NCBI RefSeq assembly: GCF_900105185.1
Contig: NZ_FNTJ01000002.1
Location: 1,984,001 to 2,048,000 of the forward strand
Origin: Pseudomonas saponiphila
Lineage (GTDB): Bacteria; Pseudomonadota; Gammaproteobacteria; Pseudomonadales; Pseudomonadaceae
Direction of reading: 5' to 3'
Length of the DNA stretch: 64,000 nucleotides
Made by a program: the position numbers and the translations under genes. Positions 26,427-35,671 of this stretch are shown here, in pieces (the first letter of the stretch is position 1; the number at the start of each line of letters is the position of its first letter). The notes beneath the pieces are model-generated. The model ran no database searches. It saw only the letters and a program-made list of their open reading frames with translations, and was not told the DNA's origin.

Positions 26427-26887
26427 TTGGGGAAATCGAGGAGCTGTTGGAGTATTGGGGCGAGCAGCAACGCCGGCTCGGCCTGGGTGGCGGGTTGGCC
26501 AGCCAAATGGGCACCATCATGCAGTGGAAGGGCGGCGCGCCGCGTGGCGTTCCTGGAACGCGGGAGCCATTGAACGGAGCAGGGCTCGACCCACTGGCTC
26601 ATGAAGTGGATGCGGCGCTGGCGACGATTGAGCGATCCAGTGCCACTGGCATGGCGATGTACCGCCTGGCCGAGCTCCGGTACTTCACGACGCCGACACC
26701 AACAGTTCGGGAGCAGATGCAGTTGCTGGAGATCTCCGAGGGAGCCACGCAAACCTATTACGACCGGGTGCATTCGCTCCACGGACGCCTCCAGCGGGAG
26801 CTTAAGGCGCGCCTCTTGGCCCGGCGTCGCGTGACCGTTCGTCGGGGTGGATTGCCTCAAGTTGGCGTCAAGTCGGCGTCAACCTAG
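26423..26887 (+). CDS. Q-like late gene antiterminator (tentative)
   Basis: 154 residues. MIGEIEELLEYWGEQQRRLGLGGGL start and a C-terminal sigma region 4-like helix-turn-helix (TVREQMQLLEISEGATQTYYDRVHSLHGRLQ). Last gene of the early rightward operon and directly before a leader with terminator and the late genes. These match lambda-type Q regulators, but I cannot confirm the family. Confidence 0.5.
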   Translation: MIGEIEELLEYWGEQQRRLGLGGGLASQMGTIMQWKGGAPRGVPGTREPLNGAGLDPLAHEVDAALATIERSSATGMAMYRLAELRYFTTPTPTVREQMQLLEISEGATQTYYDRVHSLHGRLQRELKARLLARRRVTVRRGGLPQVGVKSAST

Positions 26888-27028
26888 CGCCGAGTGGATC
26901 TACCGAAAATCGGCCCTTTTCGGTTCCGTAATTCGTAGGTAAAAAGTCCCCAACATCTGGAATCTGCGCCTAGGCGCTTCACCCGAGCACGTGCTGTGCA
27001 CCTCGCCCTGGCTTTGGCCAGGACACTG

Positions 27029-27061
27029 AAAACCCCGTCACCCTGGCGGGGTTTTCTTTTT
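27029..27061 (+). terminator. Terminator in the late leader
   Basis: 9-bp stem AAAACCCCG / CGGGGTTTT and T-rich tail between the Q-like gene and holin. Also in this 210-nt stretch: hairpin CCGAAAA/TTTTCGG (26903-26923) and 12-bp palindrome GCGCCTAGGCGC (26966-26977). Confidence 0.8.
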
Positions 27062-27097
27062 CCGGCGTTCGCCGCGCTCCCTCATTTGAGACCCGTT

Positions 27098-27439
27098 ATG
27101 ACAAACGAGCAGCAAGCGCTGGCAGAAATGCCGATCTGGTTGGTAATCGTCCTGGCCCTGGTCGGAGGTGTATCCGGCGAAATGTGGCGGGCAGACAAGG
27201 ATGGCGCCCGGGGTTGGGTGCTGCTTCGGCGCCTGGCGCTGCGCTCTGGTGCCTGCATTGTCTGCGGCATGGCAGCGATGATGCTGCTGATCGGTGCCGG
27301 GGTCTCGGTCTGGACGGCGGGCGCCTTCGGTTGCCTGACGGCGATGGCCGGTGCCGATGTCGCCATTGGCTTGTACGAGCGCTGGGCGGCACGCCGGATC
27401 GGTGTCTCGGACCAGCCGCCCGGCAGCGGGGCAGCCTGA
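27098..27439 (+). CDS. Phage holin
   Basis: 113 residues with three hydrophobic segments (about 12-28, 50-66, 70-87), charged C-terminus. Matches the small holin family located before terminase in many Pseudomonas prophages. Makes the membrane lesion that lets endolysin out. The late transcript begins here. Confidence 0.75.
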   Translation: MTNEQQALAEMPIWLVIVLALVGGVSGEMWRADKDGARGWVLLRRLALRSGACIVCGMAAMMLLIGAGVSVWTAGAFGCLTAMAGADVAIGLYERWAARRIGVSDQPPGSGAA

Positions 27440-27593
27440 CCAGCAGGGGCTGCCCGACCCGCCGGGCAGGCCGGGGGTGGGGGCCGATTTCCGGGTCCTC
27501 CCCGGGGGCCGCCCCCTACACGGGTACTCGGACTCGCGGTTTCCCTGCAGCTGAGATTTGTACAGGGATGTCCGTCTTTTCAAGGACTTAGTA
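27440..27593. other. Candidate cos region before terminase
   Basis: GC-rich 154 nt with partly symmetric CCTCCCCGGGGGCC around 27496-27510. In lambda-type phages cos lies just before the small terminase gene. Placement and base composition are the only support. Confidence 0.3.
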
Positions 27594-28115
27594 ATGGGCA
27601 AGACAGTCAGCAAACTGGAACTCGGCGAGATCGTCGGTCGTGATGAACGCACCCTGAGCCGGTGGCAGAACGAAGGTATGCCGGTTATCGAGTTCGGGGT
27701 AGGGCGCGGCAACGAGAACCAGTACGACACCCAGGCGGTGATCGAGTGGCTGATGCGCCAAGCGGCCTTGAACGGCAAGAAGGAATCCACCCGTGACCGG
27801 CTCGACAGGATACGCGGCGACCGCGAGGAGCTGGCGCTGGCCAAGGACCTGGGCGAGGTCGTGATAGAAGCCGAGATCGTCCAACGCTTCGAAGCGGTGA
27901 TCACCGCCGCCAAGATCGAACTGCTCAATACCTTTCCTGATGAACTGGCGGCCACCTTGTCCGCTCGCTACGGCGTCGAGGTGGACGATCAACTGGTTCG
28001 TGAGCCCATCGAACTGATACTGAGGAGGTTGTCCGCCTATGAGGACGATGGCGATCTCGATGGGGATCTTGACCAGCCAGACGACACGGAAGGCACTGAA
28101 GAGGACGGCGATTGA
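27594..28115 (+). CDS. Terminase small subunit (Nu1-like)
   Basis: 173 residues. N-terminal winged helix of the Nu1 type (VSKLELGEIVGRDERTLSRWQNEGMPVIEFG), acidic C-terminus. It recognises the packaging site and recruits the large subunit. AAGGA precedes the ATG; the frame is open further upstream but without such a signal. The next gene overlaps its end. Confidence 0.88.
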   Translation: MGKTVSKLELGEIVGRDERTLSRWQNEGMPVIEFGVGRGNENQYDTQAVIEWLMRQAALNGKKESTRDRLDRIRGDREELALAKDLGEVVIEAEIVQRFEAVITAAKIELLNTFPDELAATLSARYGVEVDDQLVREPIELILRRLSAYEDDGDLDGDLDQPDDTEGTEEDGD

Positions 28116-30045
28116 GGGCATGCGCCGGGCCTGTCGCAAGTGGGCCCCGCCGCCACGCATGAGCGTTATCGAGTGGGCCGACCGGTTCCGCTGGCTGGCG
28201 CCGGAGGAGTCCGCGACCCCGGGTAAGTACCGCTTTGACAAGACGCCCCACCTGATCTGGCCAGGCGGACCCCTTGAAGCCCTGGACGATCCGAACGTGG
28301 TCGAGATCGTCGGTCGCAAGTCGGCCCAGGTGGCCTGGACCTCGGGGGTGATGGGTAATGCCATCGGCAAGTGGATCGACCTGGACCCCTCGCCGATCCT
28401 GATCCTGTTTCCGAAGGCCGAGGCCGCCAAGCAGTACGTGGCCGAGAAGCTGGAACCGATGATCGAGGCAACCCCACGGCTGCGCAAGAAGGTCGACCTG
28501 CGCAGCCGCAAGTTGCAACAGCGCCAGGACTTCAAGCGCTTTCCTGGCGGCTTCCTGAAAATGGTCGGGTCCAACAGCCCGGCCAGCGTGAAGTCGACGC
28601 CGGTGCCTCGGGTGGCGGTGGAGGAGCCCGACGACTGCAACCTCAACTTGAGGGGGCAGGGGGACAGCATCAAGCTGGCCAAGGAGCGTTTGAAGACCTT
28701 CCGCCGCTCCAAGATCATTATCGGCGGCACCCCGACCATCAAGGGGCTGTCGGCAATCGATGCTGAGCTGGAGCTGTCGGACAAGCGTATTGGCCTGGTG
28801 CCGTGTCACGAATGCGGGCAGGCCCACGCGCTGAGCTTCGAACACCTGCACTGCGATGAAGACCCGCACTATTTCCATGAGGTCTACGGCAAGCGTCGTC
28901 CTGAAACGGCGTTCTATGTTTGCCCGCATTGCAGCGCCATCTGGGATGATCACCAGAAGAACGCGAACCTCAAGCGCGGCCGCTGGGAAGCGACCGCCGA
29001 ATTTCGCGGGATTGCCGGCTACATCATCAACGAGCTGTATGCCACGTTCCACGGCTCACGCTTCGAAGTGCTGATGGAGAAGAAGCTGCAAGCCGAGCAT
29101 GCCGCCTCGAACGGCAACATTGGCCCGATGATCGCCTTCACCAACAGTTCGATGGGTGAAAGCTACGAGTACAAGAGCAACGCGCCCAAGACCGACGACC
29201 TGGAGAAACGCGCCGAGCCTTATGCCGAGCTGACCGCACCCAAGGGCGTGCTGCTGGTGACGGTTGGGGTGGACGTCCAAGGTGACCGTCTGGCGCTGCT
29301 GATTATCGGCTGGGGCAGGGGTGAGGAGTCGTGGCGGTTGTACTGGGGCGAGCTGCCCGGCAACCCCATCGACCCCCACGACCCTGTCTGGTCCGAACTG
29401 GACAAGATCATTGCTACGCCGATTCCGGTGGATGGTGGCGCCCAGATTGCGGTGTCGGCGGTGAGCCTGGACAGCTCGGACGGCAACACCAGTGACGCGG
29501 TGTACACCTACGTGCGGGACCGGCAGCGGTTCAACATCATGGCGATCAAGGGCGCGTCCATCGACAGCCGGGACCGGGAGATATTCACCAAGCCGGCGCA
29601 GTCCGCAGACACCACCCAGGACAACACCAAGGCCGCCAAGTACGGGCTGCGGGTGTACATCGTCGGCACGCACAAAGCCAAGACGCTGATCGATGGCCGG
29701 ATGCGCCTCACCGGCAGCGGGCCCGGCAGGATGCACTGGTACAGCGAGATCCGCGCGGACTATTACGAGCAGGTCACCAACGAAGTGCTGGCCCCGCATC
29801 CCCGCCAGCCCAGCAAGATGGTCTGGCAGAAGAAGGCCGGCCGGCGCAACGAGGCGCTGGACTGTGAGGTGTACGCACTGCACGCGGCTCGCAGCCTCAA
29901 AACGCACCTGCTGCGCGACAACGAATGGGACCAACTGGAGCAGCAACTGCTCCAGCCCACCCTCTTTACCACCGAGCAGGCGGTAGCCCCGGTTCCACGT
30001 CGCGCAGCAAGTCGTGGCAGGGGCACCCGGAGCCGCGTCGGCTAA
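28039..30045 (+). CDS. Terminase large subunit (GpA family)
   Basis: 668 residues, lambda gpA type: ATPase with VGRKSAQVAWTSG as variant Walker A, VEEPDDC as Walker B, a zinc-ribbon-like CHECG...CPHC, and nuclease part with VGVDVQGDRL. Motor and cos nuclease for DNA packaging. GAGGAGG lies 10 nt before this ATG; later in-frame ATGs at 28060 and 28120 are possible. Confidence 0.92.
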   Translation: MRTMAISMGILTSQTTRKALKRTAIEGMRRACRKWAPPPRMSVIEWADRFRWLAPEESATPGKYRFDKTPHLIWPGGPLEALDDPNVVEIVGRKSAQVAWTSGVMGNAIGKWIDLDPSPILILFPKAEAAKQYVAEKLEPMIEATPRLRKKVDLRSRKLQQRQDFKRFPGGFLKMVGSNSPASVKSTPVPRVAVEEPDDCNLNLRGQGDSIKLAKERLKTFRRSKIIIGGTPTIKGLSAIDAELELSDKRIGLVPCHECGQAHALSFEHLHCDEDPHYFHEVYGKRRPETAFYVCPHCSAIWDDHQKNANLKRGRWEATAEFRGIAGYIINELYATFHGSRFEVLMEKKLQAEHAASNGNIGPMIAFTNSSMGESYEYKSNAPKTDDLEKRAEPYAELTAPKGVLLVTVGVDVQGDRLALLIIGWGRGEESWRLYWGELPGNPIDPHDPVWSELDKIIATPIPVDGGAQIAVSAVSLDSSDGNTSDAVYTYVRDRQRFNIMAIKGASIDSRDREIFTKPAQSADTTQDNTKAAKYGLRVYIVGTHKAKTLIDGRMRLTGSGPGRMHWYSEIRADYYEQVTNEVLAPHPRQPSKMVWQKKAGRRNEALDCEVYALHAARSLKTHLLRDNEWDQLEQQLLQPTLFTTEQAVAPVPRRAASRGRGTRSRVG

Positions 30046-30060
30046 CCACTGAGGTTCAAC

Positions 30061-30276
30061 ATGACTGATGCACAACAACGCCTGGCGGAAGTCAGGGCGG
30101 CGATCTCGGCCGTCCTGAAAACAGGCCAGCGCCTGCGCCGGGCTGATCGTGAGATCCAGCTGGCCGAACTCAATAGCTTGCGGCTGCTGGAAAAACAGTA
30201 CGCCTCCGATGTCGCCGCCGAGCAGGCCGCGCTCCAGGGACGTGGTCGTAATCGCGTTTCCTACATGGGGATTTGA
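30061..30276 (+). CDS. Head-tail joining protein gpW
   Basis: 71-residue all-helical-like protein with the gpW pattern (QQRLAEVRAAISAVLKTGQRLRRADREIQLAEL). Joins the head after packaging. Placed between terminase and portal genes as in lambda. Confidence 0.88.
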   Translation: MTDAQQRLAEVRAAISAVLKTGQRLRRADREIQLAELNSLRLLEKQYASDVAAEQAALQGRGRNRVSYMGI

Positions 30277-30278
30277 TC

Positions 30279-31886
30279 ATGTGGCCATTCCGTAGCCGAG
30301 AGGCACCGGCCGAGCAACTGATGCGCGAGGCCATCAAGGTGGCCCGGGCCTCGGTTGACGGCGGGCAAGTTGTCGCCCAGGGCGGCGGCGGTGGCGTTGA
30401 AACCCGTTGGCGTGGCGCCTCGCGGGTGCTACGCAGCATGGCCAGCTGGATACCCGGCCTGGGCAGCCCTCGCCGTGACTTCAACCAGGGCGAGCGGCGC
30501 ATGCTGGTTGCGCGCTCCCGCGATGCGATGCGCAATCACCTGATCGCCCGGGCGGCCATCACCCGGCTGCGCACCAACGTGGTGGGCACCGGCCTGGTGT
30601 GTCGGGCCCAGGTCGACCACGAAGCCCTGGGCTTGACGGAGGAGCAGGGCGACGCGCTCAACGGCAAGCTGGACCGGATCTGGTCACTGTACGCCGATGA
30701 CCCTCGCGAATGTGATGCCGAGGCCACCTTGAACCACTACCAGCTCCAGGCCCTGGTGCTGGTGTCGTCGTTGGTGGCGGGAGATGTGTTGGTGGCCAGC
30801 CCGGACCAAGAGCGGGCCGGTTGCGTGTTCAGTACTCGACTGCAACTGATCGAGTCCGACCGGGTGAGCAACCCAAACAGTGGATTGGACCGGGTCAACC
30901 TGGTCGATGGCGTCGAGTTTGACGACCTGGGTGCCCCGGTCGCTTACCACGTCTGCACCGGCTATCCCGGCGAATACTTGGCCGGGCGTCCCCTGTCCTG
31001 GGAGCGGCTGACAGCCTTTGGTGCTGCCACCGGACGCCGCAGGGTGCTGCATGTCCTGGCGGATAAGGAGCGGCCGGGCCAGAAGCGCGGCATGCCCTAC
31101 CTGGCCCCGGTGCTGGAGCCGTTGCAGAAGTTGGAGCGCTACAGCAGCGCCGAGCTGATGGCGGCGGTGATCTCGGCAATGTTCACCGTGTTCATCAAGA
31201 AAAGCTCTGACTTCCAAACGAGCAATCTGCCAATGACGGCCTTGTCCGATGAGAAGCCCGAGGGCGACAACACCTCGGACGGTGAGTTGAGTCTGGGCGA
31301 AGGCGCCGTGGTGGATCTCGGTGTGGGTGAAGAACCGGTGGTGGCCAACCCAGGACGGCCGAACGCTCAGTTCGATCCGTTCTTCTCGGCCGTGGTGAAG
31401 GAGATCGGCGCCGCCCTCGAGCTGCCCCTGGAGGAGTTGCTGTTGCACTACAGCAGCAGCTACAGCGCCGCCCGGGCTGCGATGCTGCAGGCGTGGCGCT
31501 TCTACAGCCTGCGGCGCTGGTGGCTGGCCTGTGACTTCTGCCAGCCCAGCCGTGAACTGGTGATCGATGAAGCGGTGGCCCGAGGGCTGATCGACCTGCC
31601 TGGCTACAGCGACCCAGCCAAGCGCAAGGCGTATTGCCAGGCGCTGTGGATCGGCCCGGCCCGTGGCGCCATCGACGAGCTGAAGGAGGCCAACGCCGCC
31701 GGCAAGCGCATCGATATCGGTGTCAGCAACGAAACGCTGGAGACCGCGGCCATGACCGGCGAGCCCTGGCAGCAGGTGTTCCGCCAGCGCGTGCGCGAGG
31801 TTGAGCAGCGGCGCAAACACAACCTGCAGGCGCTGCCCAAGGGCGGGTTGGAAAACCCGCCTGAACCCGAACCCAAAGAGGAATAA
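30279..31886 (+). CDS. Portal protein (lambda gpB family)
   Basis: 535 residues of the PF05136 family, e.g. ARAAITRLRTNVVGTGL, GYPGEY, and LLHYSSSYSAARAAMLQAWRF. Forms the dodecameric portal at one capsid vertex. The ATG at 30279 is 3 nt after the gpW stop; an in-frame TTG two codons earlier is less likely. Confidence 0.93.
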   Translation: MWPFRSREAPAEQLMREAIKVARASVDGGQVVAQGGGGGVETRWRGASRVLRSMASWIPGLGSPRRDFNQGERRMLVARSRDAMRNHLIARAAITRLRTNVVGTGLVCRAQVDHEALGLTEEQGDALNGKLDRIWSLYADDPRECDAEATLNHYQLQALVLVSSLVAGDVLVASPDQERAGCVFSTRLQLIESDRVSNPNSGLDRVNLVDGVEFDDLGAPVAYHVCTGYPGEYLAGRPLSWERLTAFGAATGRRRVLHVLADKERPGQKRGMPYLAPVLEPLQKLERYSSAELMAAVISAMFTVFIKKSSDFQTSNLPMTALSDEKPEGDNTSDGELSLGEGAVVDLGVGEEPVVANPGRPNAQFDPFFSAVVKEIGAALELPLEELLLHYSSSYSAARAAMLQAWRFYSLRRWWLACDFCQPSRELVIDEAVARGLIDLPGYSDPAKRKAYCQALWIGPARGAIDELKEANAAGKRIDIGVSNETLETAAMTGEPWQQVFRQRVREVEQRRKHNLQALPKGGLENPPEPEPKEE

Positions 31887-31888
31887 CC

Positions 31889-33112
31889 ATGTCGCGAGCA
31901 TTTGAGCTGGCTGCGTCGCAGCCCTGGCTGATGCTGCCTGCTGCCCTGGATAACCTGCTGGCCATCTCCGACCGGCTGGGCGACCCAATGGCCCTGGAAG
32001 CCAAACGCGCCGAGCGGCTGGACAACACCCGGCGCGTCACGATGCGCAACGGCGTGGCCGTGGTGCCAGTGGTGGGGCCGATCTTTCGCTACGCCAATCT
32101 CTTTACCGAGATCAGCGGGGCGACCAGTACCCAGGTGCTGGCCACGGACATTCAGCAGGCGCTGGATGACCCCAAGGTCAAGGCCATTGTCCTGAATATC
32201 GACAGCCCTGGTGGCGTGGCATCGGGCATCAACGAGCTGGCCGAGCTGATCTACGCCGGCCGGGACCGTAAGCGGATTGTCTCGTACATAGGCGGTACAG
32301 GCGCCAGTGCGGGCTACTGGATCGCCTCGGCCGCCAGCGAAATCGTGATCGATGAGGCCAGCCTTGCCGGCAGCATCGGTGTCGTGGTCGAGGCCGTGGT
32401 GGAGGGGGAGAACGCCACCGGGCGCAAGCGATACCAGATTGTCAGCCGCAACGCTCCGAACAAGCGCCCGGATCTGGCCACCGAAGAGGGTCGGGCCAAG
32501 ATCGGCGAAACCATCGACGCCTTGGGCGAGGTGTTTGTGGGCAAGGTCGCCCGCAACCTGGGCGTTGCCGCTGAGAAGGTCCCCGAGATGGGCGATCACG
32601 GCGGGTTGCGCGTCGGTGCCGATGCCGTCAAGCACGGCCTGGCCCACCGCGTGGGCTCGCTGGAAGCATTGATAACCGAACTGGCCAAGCCGGCCATCAC
32701 CACCAACCCAAGGATACACACCATGACCACTGTCACGACTACGGCTGAGCTGCGCACCGCTCTGGCAGCCGGCACCGACCCCGCCACCATCGAAATTGCC
32801 CAGGCCTCCCAGCCTGACCTGGGCGCGATTCGCACCGAGGCCGCGACGGTCGAGCGCGAGCGCATCAAAGGTATCAATGCCCTGGCCAGTAAGGGTTTCG
32901 AACAGGAGATCGAAGCCGCCATCGATAACGGCAGTTCGGTCGAGGCCACCGCCCTGGTGCTGTTCAAGGCGGCCCAGGACCGGGGTATTTCGCTCCAGGG
33001 CATCAAGAGCGATGCCCAGGGCGTGACCGGCACCACCCCGGCCGGCGACAGCAAAGAGGTCGAGCGTAAGGCGGCCGTTAGCGCAATCGTTGTTGGCGCC
33101 TCGCGCCGTTAG
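31889..33112 (+). CDS. Capsid maturation protease with C-terminal scaffold (gpC/Nu3)
   Basis: 407 residues. N-terminal S49 (SppA/gpC-like) serine protease: NIDSPGGVASG and catalytic Ser140 in GTGASAGYW. C-terminal part from about 279 is Ala/Glu-rich and scaffold-like. As in lambda the scaffold can be made from an internal start (see next entry). It processes head proteins during assembly. Confidence 0.9.
   Translation: MSRAFELAASQPWLMLPAALDNLLAISDRLGDPMALEAKRAERLDNTRRVTMRNGVAVVPVVGPIFRYANLFTEISGATSTQVLATDIQQALDDPKVKAIVLNIDSPGGVASGINELAELIYAGRDRKRIVSYIGGTGASAGYWIASAASEIVIDEASLAGSIGVVVEAVVEGENATGRKRYQIVSRNAPNKRPDLATEEGRAKIGETIDALGEVFVGKVARNLGVAAEKVPEMGDHGGLRVGADAVKHGLAHRVGSLEALITELAKPAITTNPRIHTMTTVTTTAELRTALAAGTDPATIEIAQASQPDLGAIRTEAATVERERIKGINALASKGFEQEIEAAIDNGSSVEATALVLFKAAQDRGISLQGIKSDAQGVTGTTPAGDSKEVERKAAVSAIVVGASRR
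32723..33112 (+). CDS. Nested scaffold protein (Nu3-like) from internal start
   Basis: In-frame ATG at 32723 preceded by AAGGA at proper spacing gives a 129-residue helical protein identical to the end of the protease. Same layout as lambda C/Nu3. Independent translation is inferred. Confidence 0.6.
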   Translation: MTTVTTTAELRTALAAGTDPATIEIAQASQPDLGAIRTEAATVERERIKGINALASKGFEQEIEAAIDNGSSVEATALVLFKAAQDRGISLQGIKSDAQGVTGTTPAGDSKEVERKAAVSAIVVGASRR

Positions 33113-33120
33113 GAGATTCC

Positions 33121-33471
33121 ATGACTAACCCTAAACGTGACACCTACACCCCCCGCCAGATCACGGCGGGCGATTTCCCCGTTGTTGTCGATACCGGGGT
33201 CATTGCTGTCGGCCAGAAGCTGCTCGCCGGCGCTGTGCTGGGGCAGGTAACGGCTTCCAAGGAGTACGTGCTGTGCAAGGCCGCGGCCGAGGACGGTTCG
33301 AAAGCCCCGGTGGCCATTCTCGACCAGGACGTCGACACCACCGAGGGCGCCAAGGGCGCGCCTGTTCGCCTGACGGGTCAGGTGCTGGGCAAGCAGCTCA
33401 CCCTGGGCGAGGGCTTGTCCCTGGCCGAAGCCAAGGCCGCCCTGCGGCATCTGTGCATTTTCATTCGCTGA
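33121..33471 (+). CDS. Head decoration protein (gpD-like)
   Basis: 116 residues; RDTYTPRQITAGDFPVV start and GQVLGK...GLSLAEAKAALRHLCIFI end as in lambda gpD relatives. Trimers stabilise the expanded capsid. Confidence 0.9.
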   Translation: MTNPKRDTYTPRQITAGDFPVVVDTGVIAVGQKLLAGAVLGQVTASKEYVLCKAAAEDGSKAPVAILDQDVDTTEGAKGAPVRLTGQVLGKQLTLGEGLSLAEAKAALRHLCIFIR

Positions 33472-33482
33472 TCGGAGCCACC

Positions 33483-34514
33483 ATGACTGATATTTTCGAC
33501 ACCCTGACCATGCTGGAAGCGGTCGAGCAGATGACGCCGCCGCGCCGCTTTCTGATGAACACCTTTTTCAATGGTTCGGTCCCGCAGACCTTTGGCACCA
33601 AGACGGTGACCATCGATATCGTCAAGGGCCAGCGGAAGATGGCGCCGTTTGTTCATCCTTCGCTTCCGGGTAGCGTGGCTTCCCGCAAGGGCTTTGTATC
33701 GAACACCTACGAGCCGCCTTACATCCAGCCCAAGCTGGCAACCAATGCCGAGCTGATTCTCAAGCGTGCTGCCGGTGAGAGCCCATTCTCTACCCGCACT
33801 CCGTTGCAGCGTGCGGGCGAGCAACTGGGGCGGGACATTCTGGATCTTGACGAGCAGATTGTTCGCCGCGAGGAGTGGATGTGCGCGCAGGCGCTGACCA
33901 CCGGCAAGGTCCGCGTCATTGGTGAAGGGGTGGATGACACCATCGATTTTCAGATGGAGGACAGCCACAAGATCACGCTCGGGCAAGGGCGCTGGAACAC
34001 TTCGGATTCGGACCCAATTGCCAACCTGCGCCAGTGGCACCGCCTGGTGGCCAAGGACTCCGGGCGCACCGCAGGTGTGGCGGTGTTGAGTGCCGAAGCG
34101 CAGGACGCTTTCCAACGCAACGACACTGTTCTTAAGCAGCTCAACAATCGCCGGGTGGACATGGGCATCATCAGGCCTGAGCTGTTGCCCGATGGTGTCA
34201 CCTACCTGGGTTATCTGAATGATCCGGGTGTCGACCTGTACGTCTACAACGAATGGTATCTGGACGACGCAAGCAATGAGGTGCCGCTGATCCCTGCTGG
34301 CGGGTTGATCCTGGGGTCTACTGGCACCCGAAACGCGATGCTGTACGGCGCGATTCAGGACCTCAATGCCATCGAAAGTGGTCTGGTCGAAGCTGCGCGT
34401 TTCCCAAAAAGCTGGGTGACCGAGGAGCCAAGCCAGCGTTGGCTGAAACTCCAGAGCGCGCCGCTGGCTGGCCTACTGGAACCGAATGCCTTCATCTACG
34501 CAAAGGTGGTGTGA
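33483..34514 (+). CDS. Major capsid protein (gpE-like)
   Basis: 343 residues, HK97-fold family of lambda gpE (PF03864). TMLEAVEQMTPPRRFLMNTFF at the N-terminus and a GLLEPNAFIYAKV end. Starts at the ATG 12 nt after the decoration gene; the upstream frame belongs to noise in that gene. Confidence 0.94.
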   Translation: MTDIFDTLTMLEAVEQMTPPRRFLMNTFFNGSVPQTFGTKTVTIDIVKGQRKMAPFVHPSLPGSVASRKGFVSNTYEPPYIQPKLATNAELILKRAAGESPFSTRTPLQRAGEQLGRDILDLDEQIVRREEWMCAQALTTGKVRVIGEGVDDTIDFQMEDSHKITLGQGRWNTSDSDPIANLRQWHRLVAKDSGRTAGVAVLSAEAQDAFQRNDTVLKQLNNRRVDMGIIRPELLPDGVTYLGYLNDPGVDLYVYNEWYLDDASNEVPLIPAGGLILGSTGTRNAMLYGAIQDLNAIESGLVEAARFPKSWVTEEPSQRWLKLQSAPLAGLLEPNAFIYAKVV

Positions 34515-34515
34515 C

Positions 34516-34692
34516 ATGGCCGCGAAAGTTGAATACGTGGTGCTGGACGGCTGCATTCAGGACGGTAACAAGATCGTCAAGAAGGGCGAAGTCTACGACC
34601 CGCCCAACACCGAGGTTCGGGATCTGTTGCTGGAAGACGGCAAGATCACCAAGCGCGGGAAGCTGGACGCCGAGCAGGCCGGGGACGACTGA
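34516..34692 (+). CDS. Small head-region protein
   Basis: 58 residues, KVEYVVLDGCIQDGNKIVKKGEVYDPP; a small beta-rich protein as found after capsid genes in lambda-like heads. Exact role not known to me. Starts one nucleotide past the capsid stop. Confidence 0.65.
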   Translation: MAAKVEYVVLDGCIQDGNKIVKKGEVYDPPNTEVRDLLLEDGKITKRGKLDAEQAGDD

Positions 34693-34694
34693 TC

Positions 34695-35015
34695 ATGTCC
34701 TTTCGCGACCGCATGTCATTGATGGATGCACGGCTGCTGGACGCTCTAGGTGATGAAGCCGTGATCGAGGGTATTGCACAGCCGGTGCCCGGCTTTCTTG
34801 CCGCGCCCTGGCTACGGCCGAAGCTGGGGCAGATCAACACAGGGATGCGAGAGCCGCGCTTTGAGATCCGTGTCAGCGATGCGGCGGGTATCACCCCGGG
34901 TCGGCAGGTCTCGATTGACCTGCCGGCTCAGGATGGCGGCGGCAACTATGACCTGGTGCGCGTCGACCCGGCCCAGGCAGGCTGGGTGGCACTGGTGTTG
35001 AGGGCTAGACCATGA
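34695..35015 (+). CDS. Head-tail attachment protein (FII-like)
   Basis: 106 residues with features of PF05354 (Phage_attach): an FRDRM start, TPGRQVSID and a C-terminal VRVDPAQAGWVALVL. In lambda FII finishes the head and gives the tail docking site. Coupled to the next gene by ATGA. Confidence 0.75.
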   Translation: MSFRDRMSLMDARLLDALGDEAVIEGIAQPVPGFLAAPWLRPKLGQINTGMREPRFEIRVSDAAGITPGRQVSIDLPAQDGGGNYDLVRVDPAQAGWVALVLRARP

Positions 35016-35671
35016 GCGTCGGTAGCTACGCCAAGTTGACCTCCCAAGACGGGATGATCACCTTGCAGCCCTCGGCAGCCGATTTGCAGGCGTTCCAGGA
35101 CTTTGCCGCCCTGGTGCCCAAGGCCGCTGCAGCTGCCCAACGTCGGGCCATCAACAAGACCCTGGGCTGGTTGCGTACCCACATTGCTCGAGCTGTCAGC
35201 GCCAAGGAACGGATTGTTGTCGGTGCAGTTCGCCAGCGTCTGCGGGCGTACTCGGTCAACAGCAACGGGCAGGGGCGGCTGTGGTTCGGCATCAACCCGA
35301 TTGAGTCGAGTCGGATTGGTCGGGCCCGCCAGAACCGTACTGGTGTGTCGGTCGCGGGCCGGCGCTATCAAGGCGCGTTCTTCAAGCGTGTCTATGGCGG
35401 CAAGGCCGACATCTGGATTCGTACCAGCAGCAAGCACTTCAACGCGAAGGACTACCCCGAAAGCGATCTGTCGAGCAGCAGCTCGGGTTCGGGGTGGGTG
35501 TCAGAGCAGGACAACCGTTTTCCGTTGGCGAAAGCCAAGGTGTCGCTCGATGACGTGCGCCCGAGCTTTGAAGAATGGGTCCGGCGGGCGGATGAGCGCT
35601 TGCTTGTGATCCTTGAGCAGGAACTGAACTTTGAGCTGCAGAAGTATCTGCGAGGGACTAACCGTGTCTGA
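35012..35671 (+). CDS. Minor tail protein Z-like (tail completion)
   Basis: 219 residues of the gpZ family (PF06763): KAAAAAQRRAINKTLGWLRTHIARAVSAK and a Gly/Ser-rich segment. In lambda Z is required for joining active tails. Here it stands at the border of lambda-type and P2-type modules. Confidence 0.75.
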   Translation: MSVGSYAKLTSQDGMITLQPSAADLQAFQDFAALVPKAAAAAQRRAINKTLGWLRTHIARAVSAKERIVVGAVRQRLRAYSVNSNGQGRLWFGINPIESSRIGRARQNRTGVSVAGRRYQGAFFKRVYGGKADIWIRTSSKHFNAKDYPESDLSSSSSGSGWVSEQDNRFPLAKAKVSLDDVRPSFEEWVRRADERLLVILEQELNFELQKYLRGTNRV

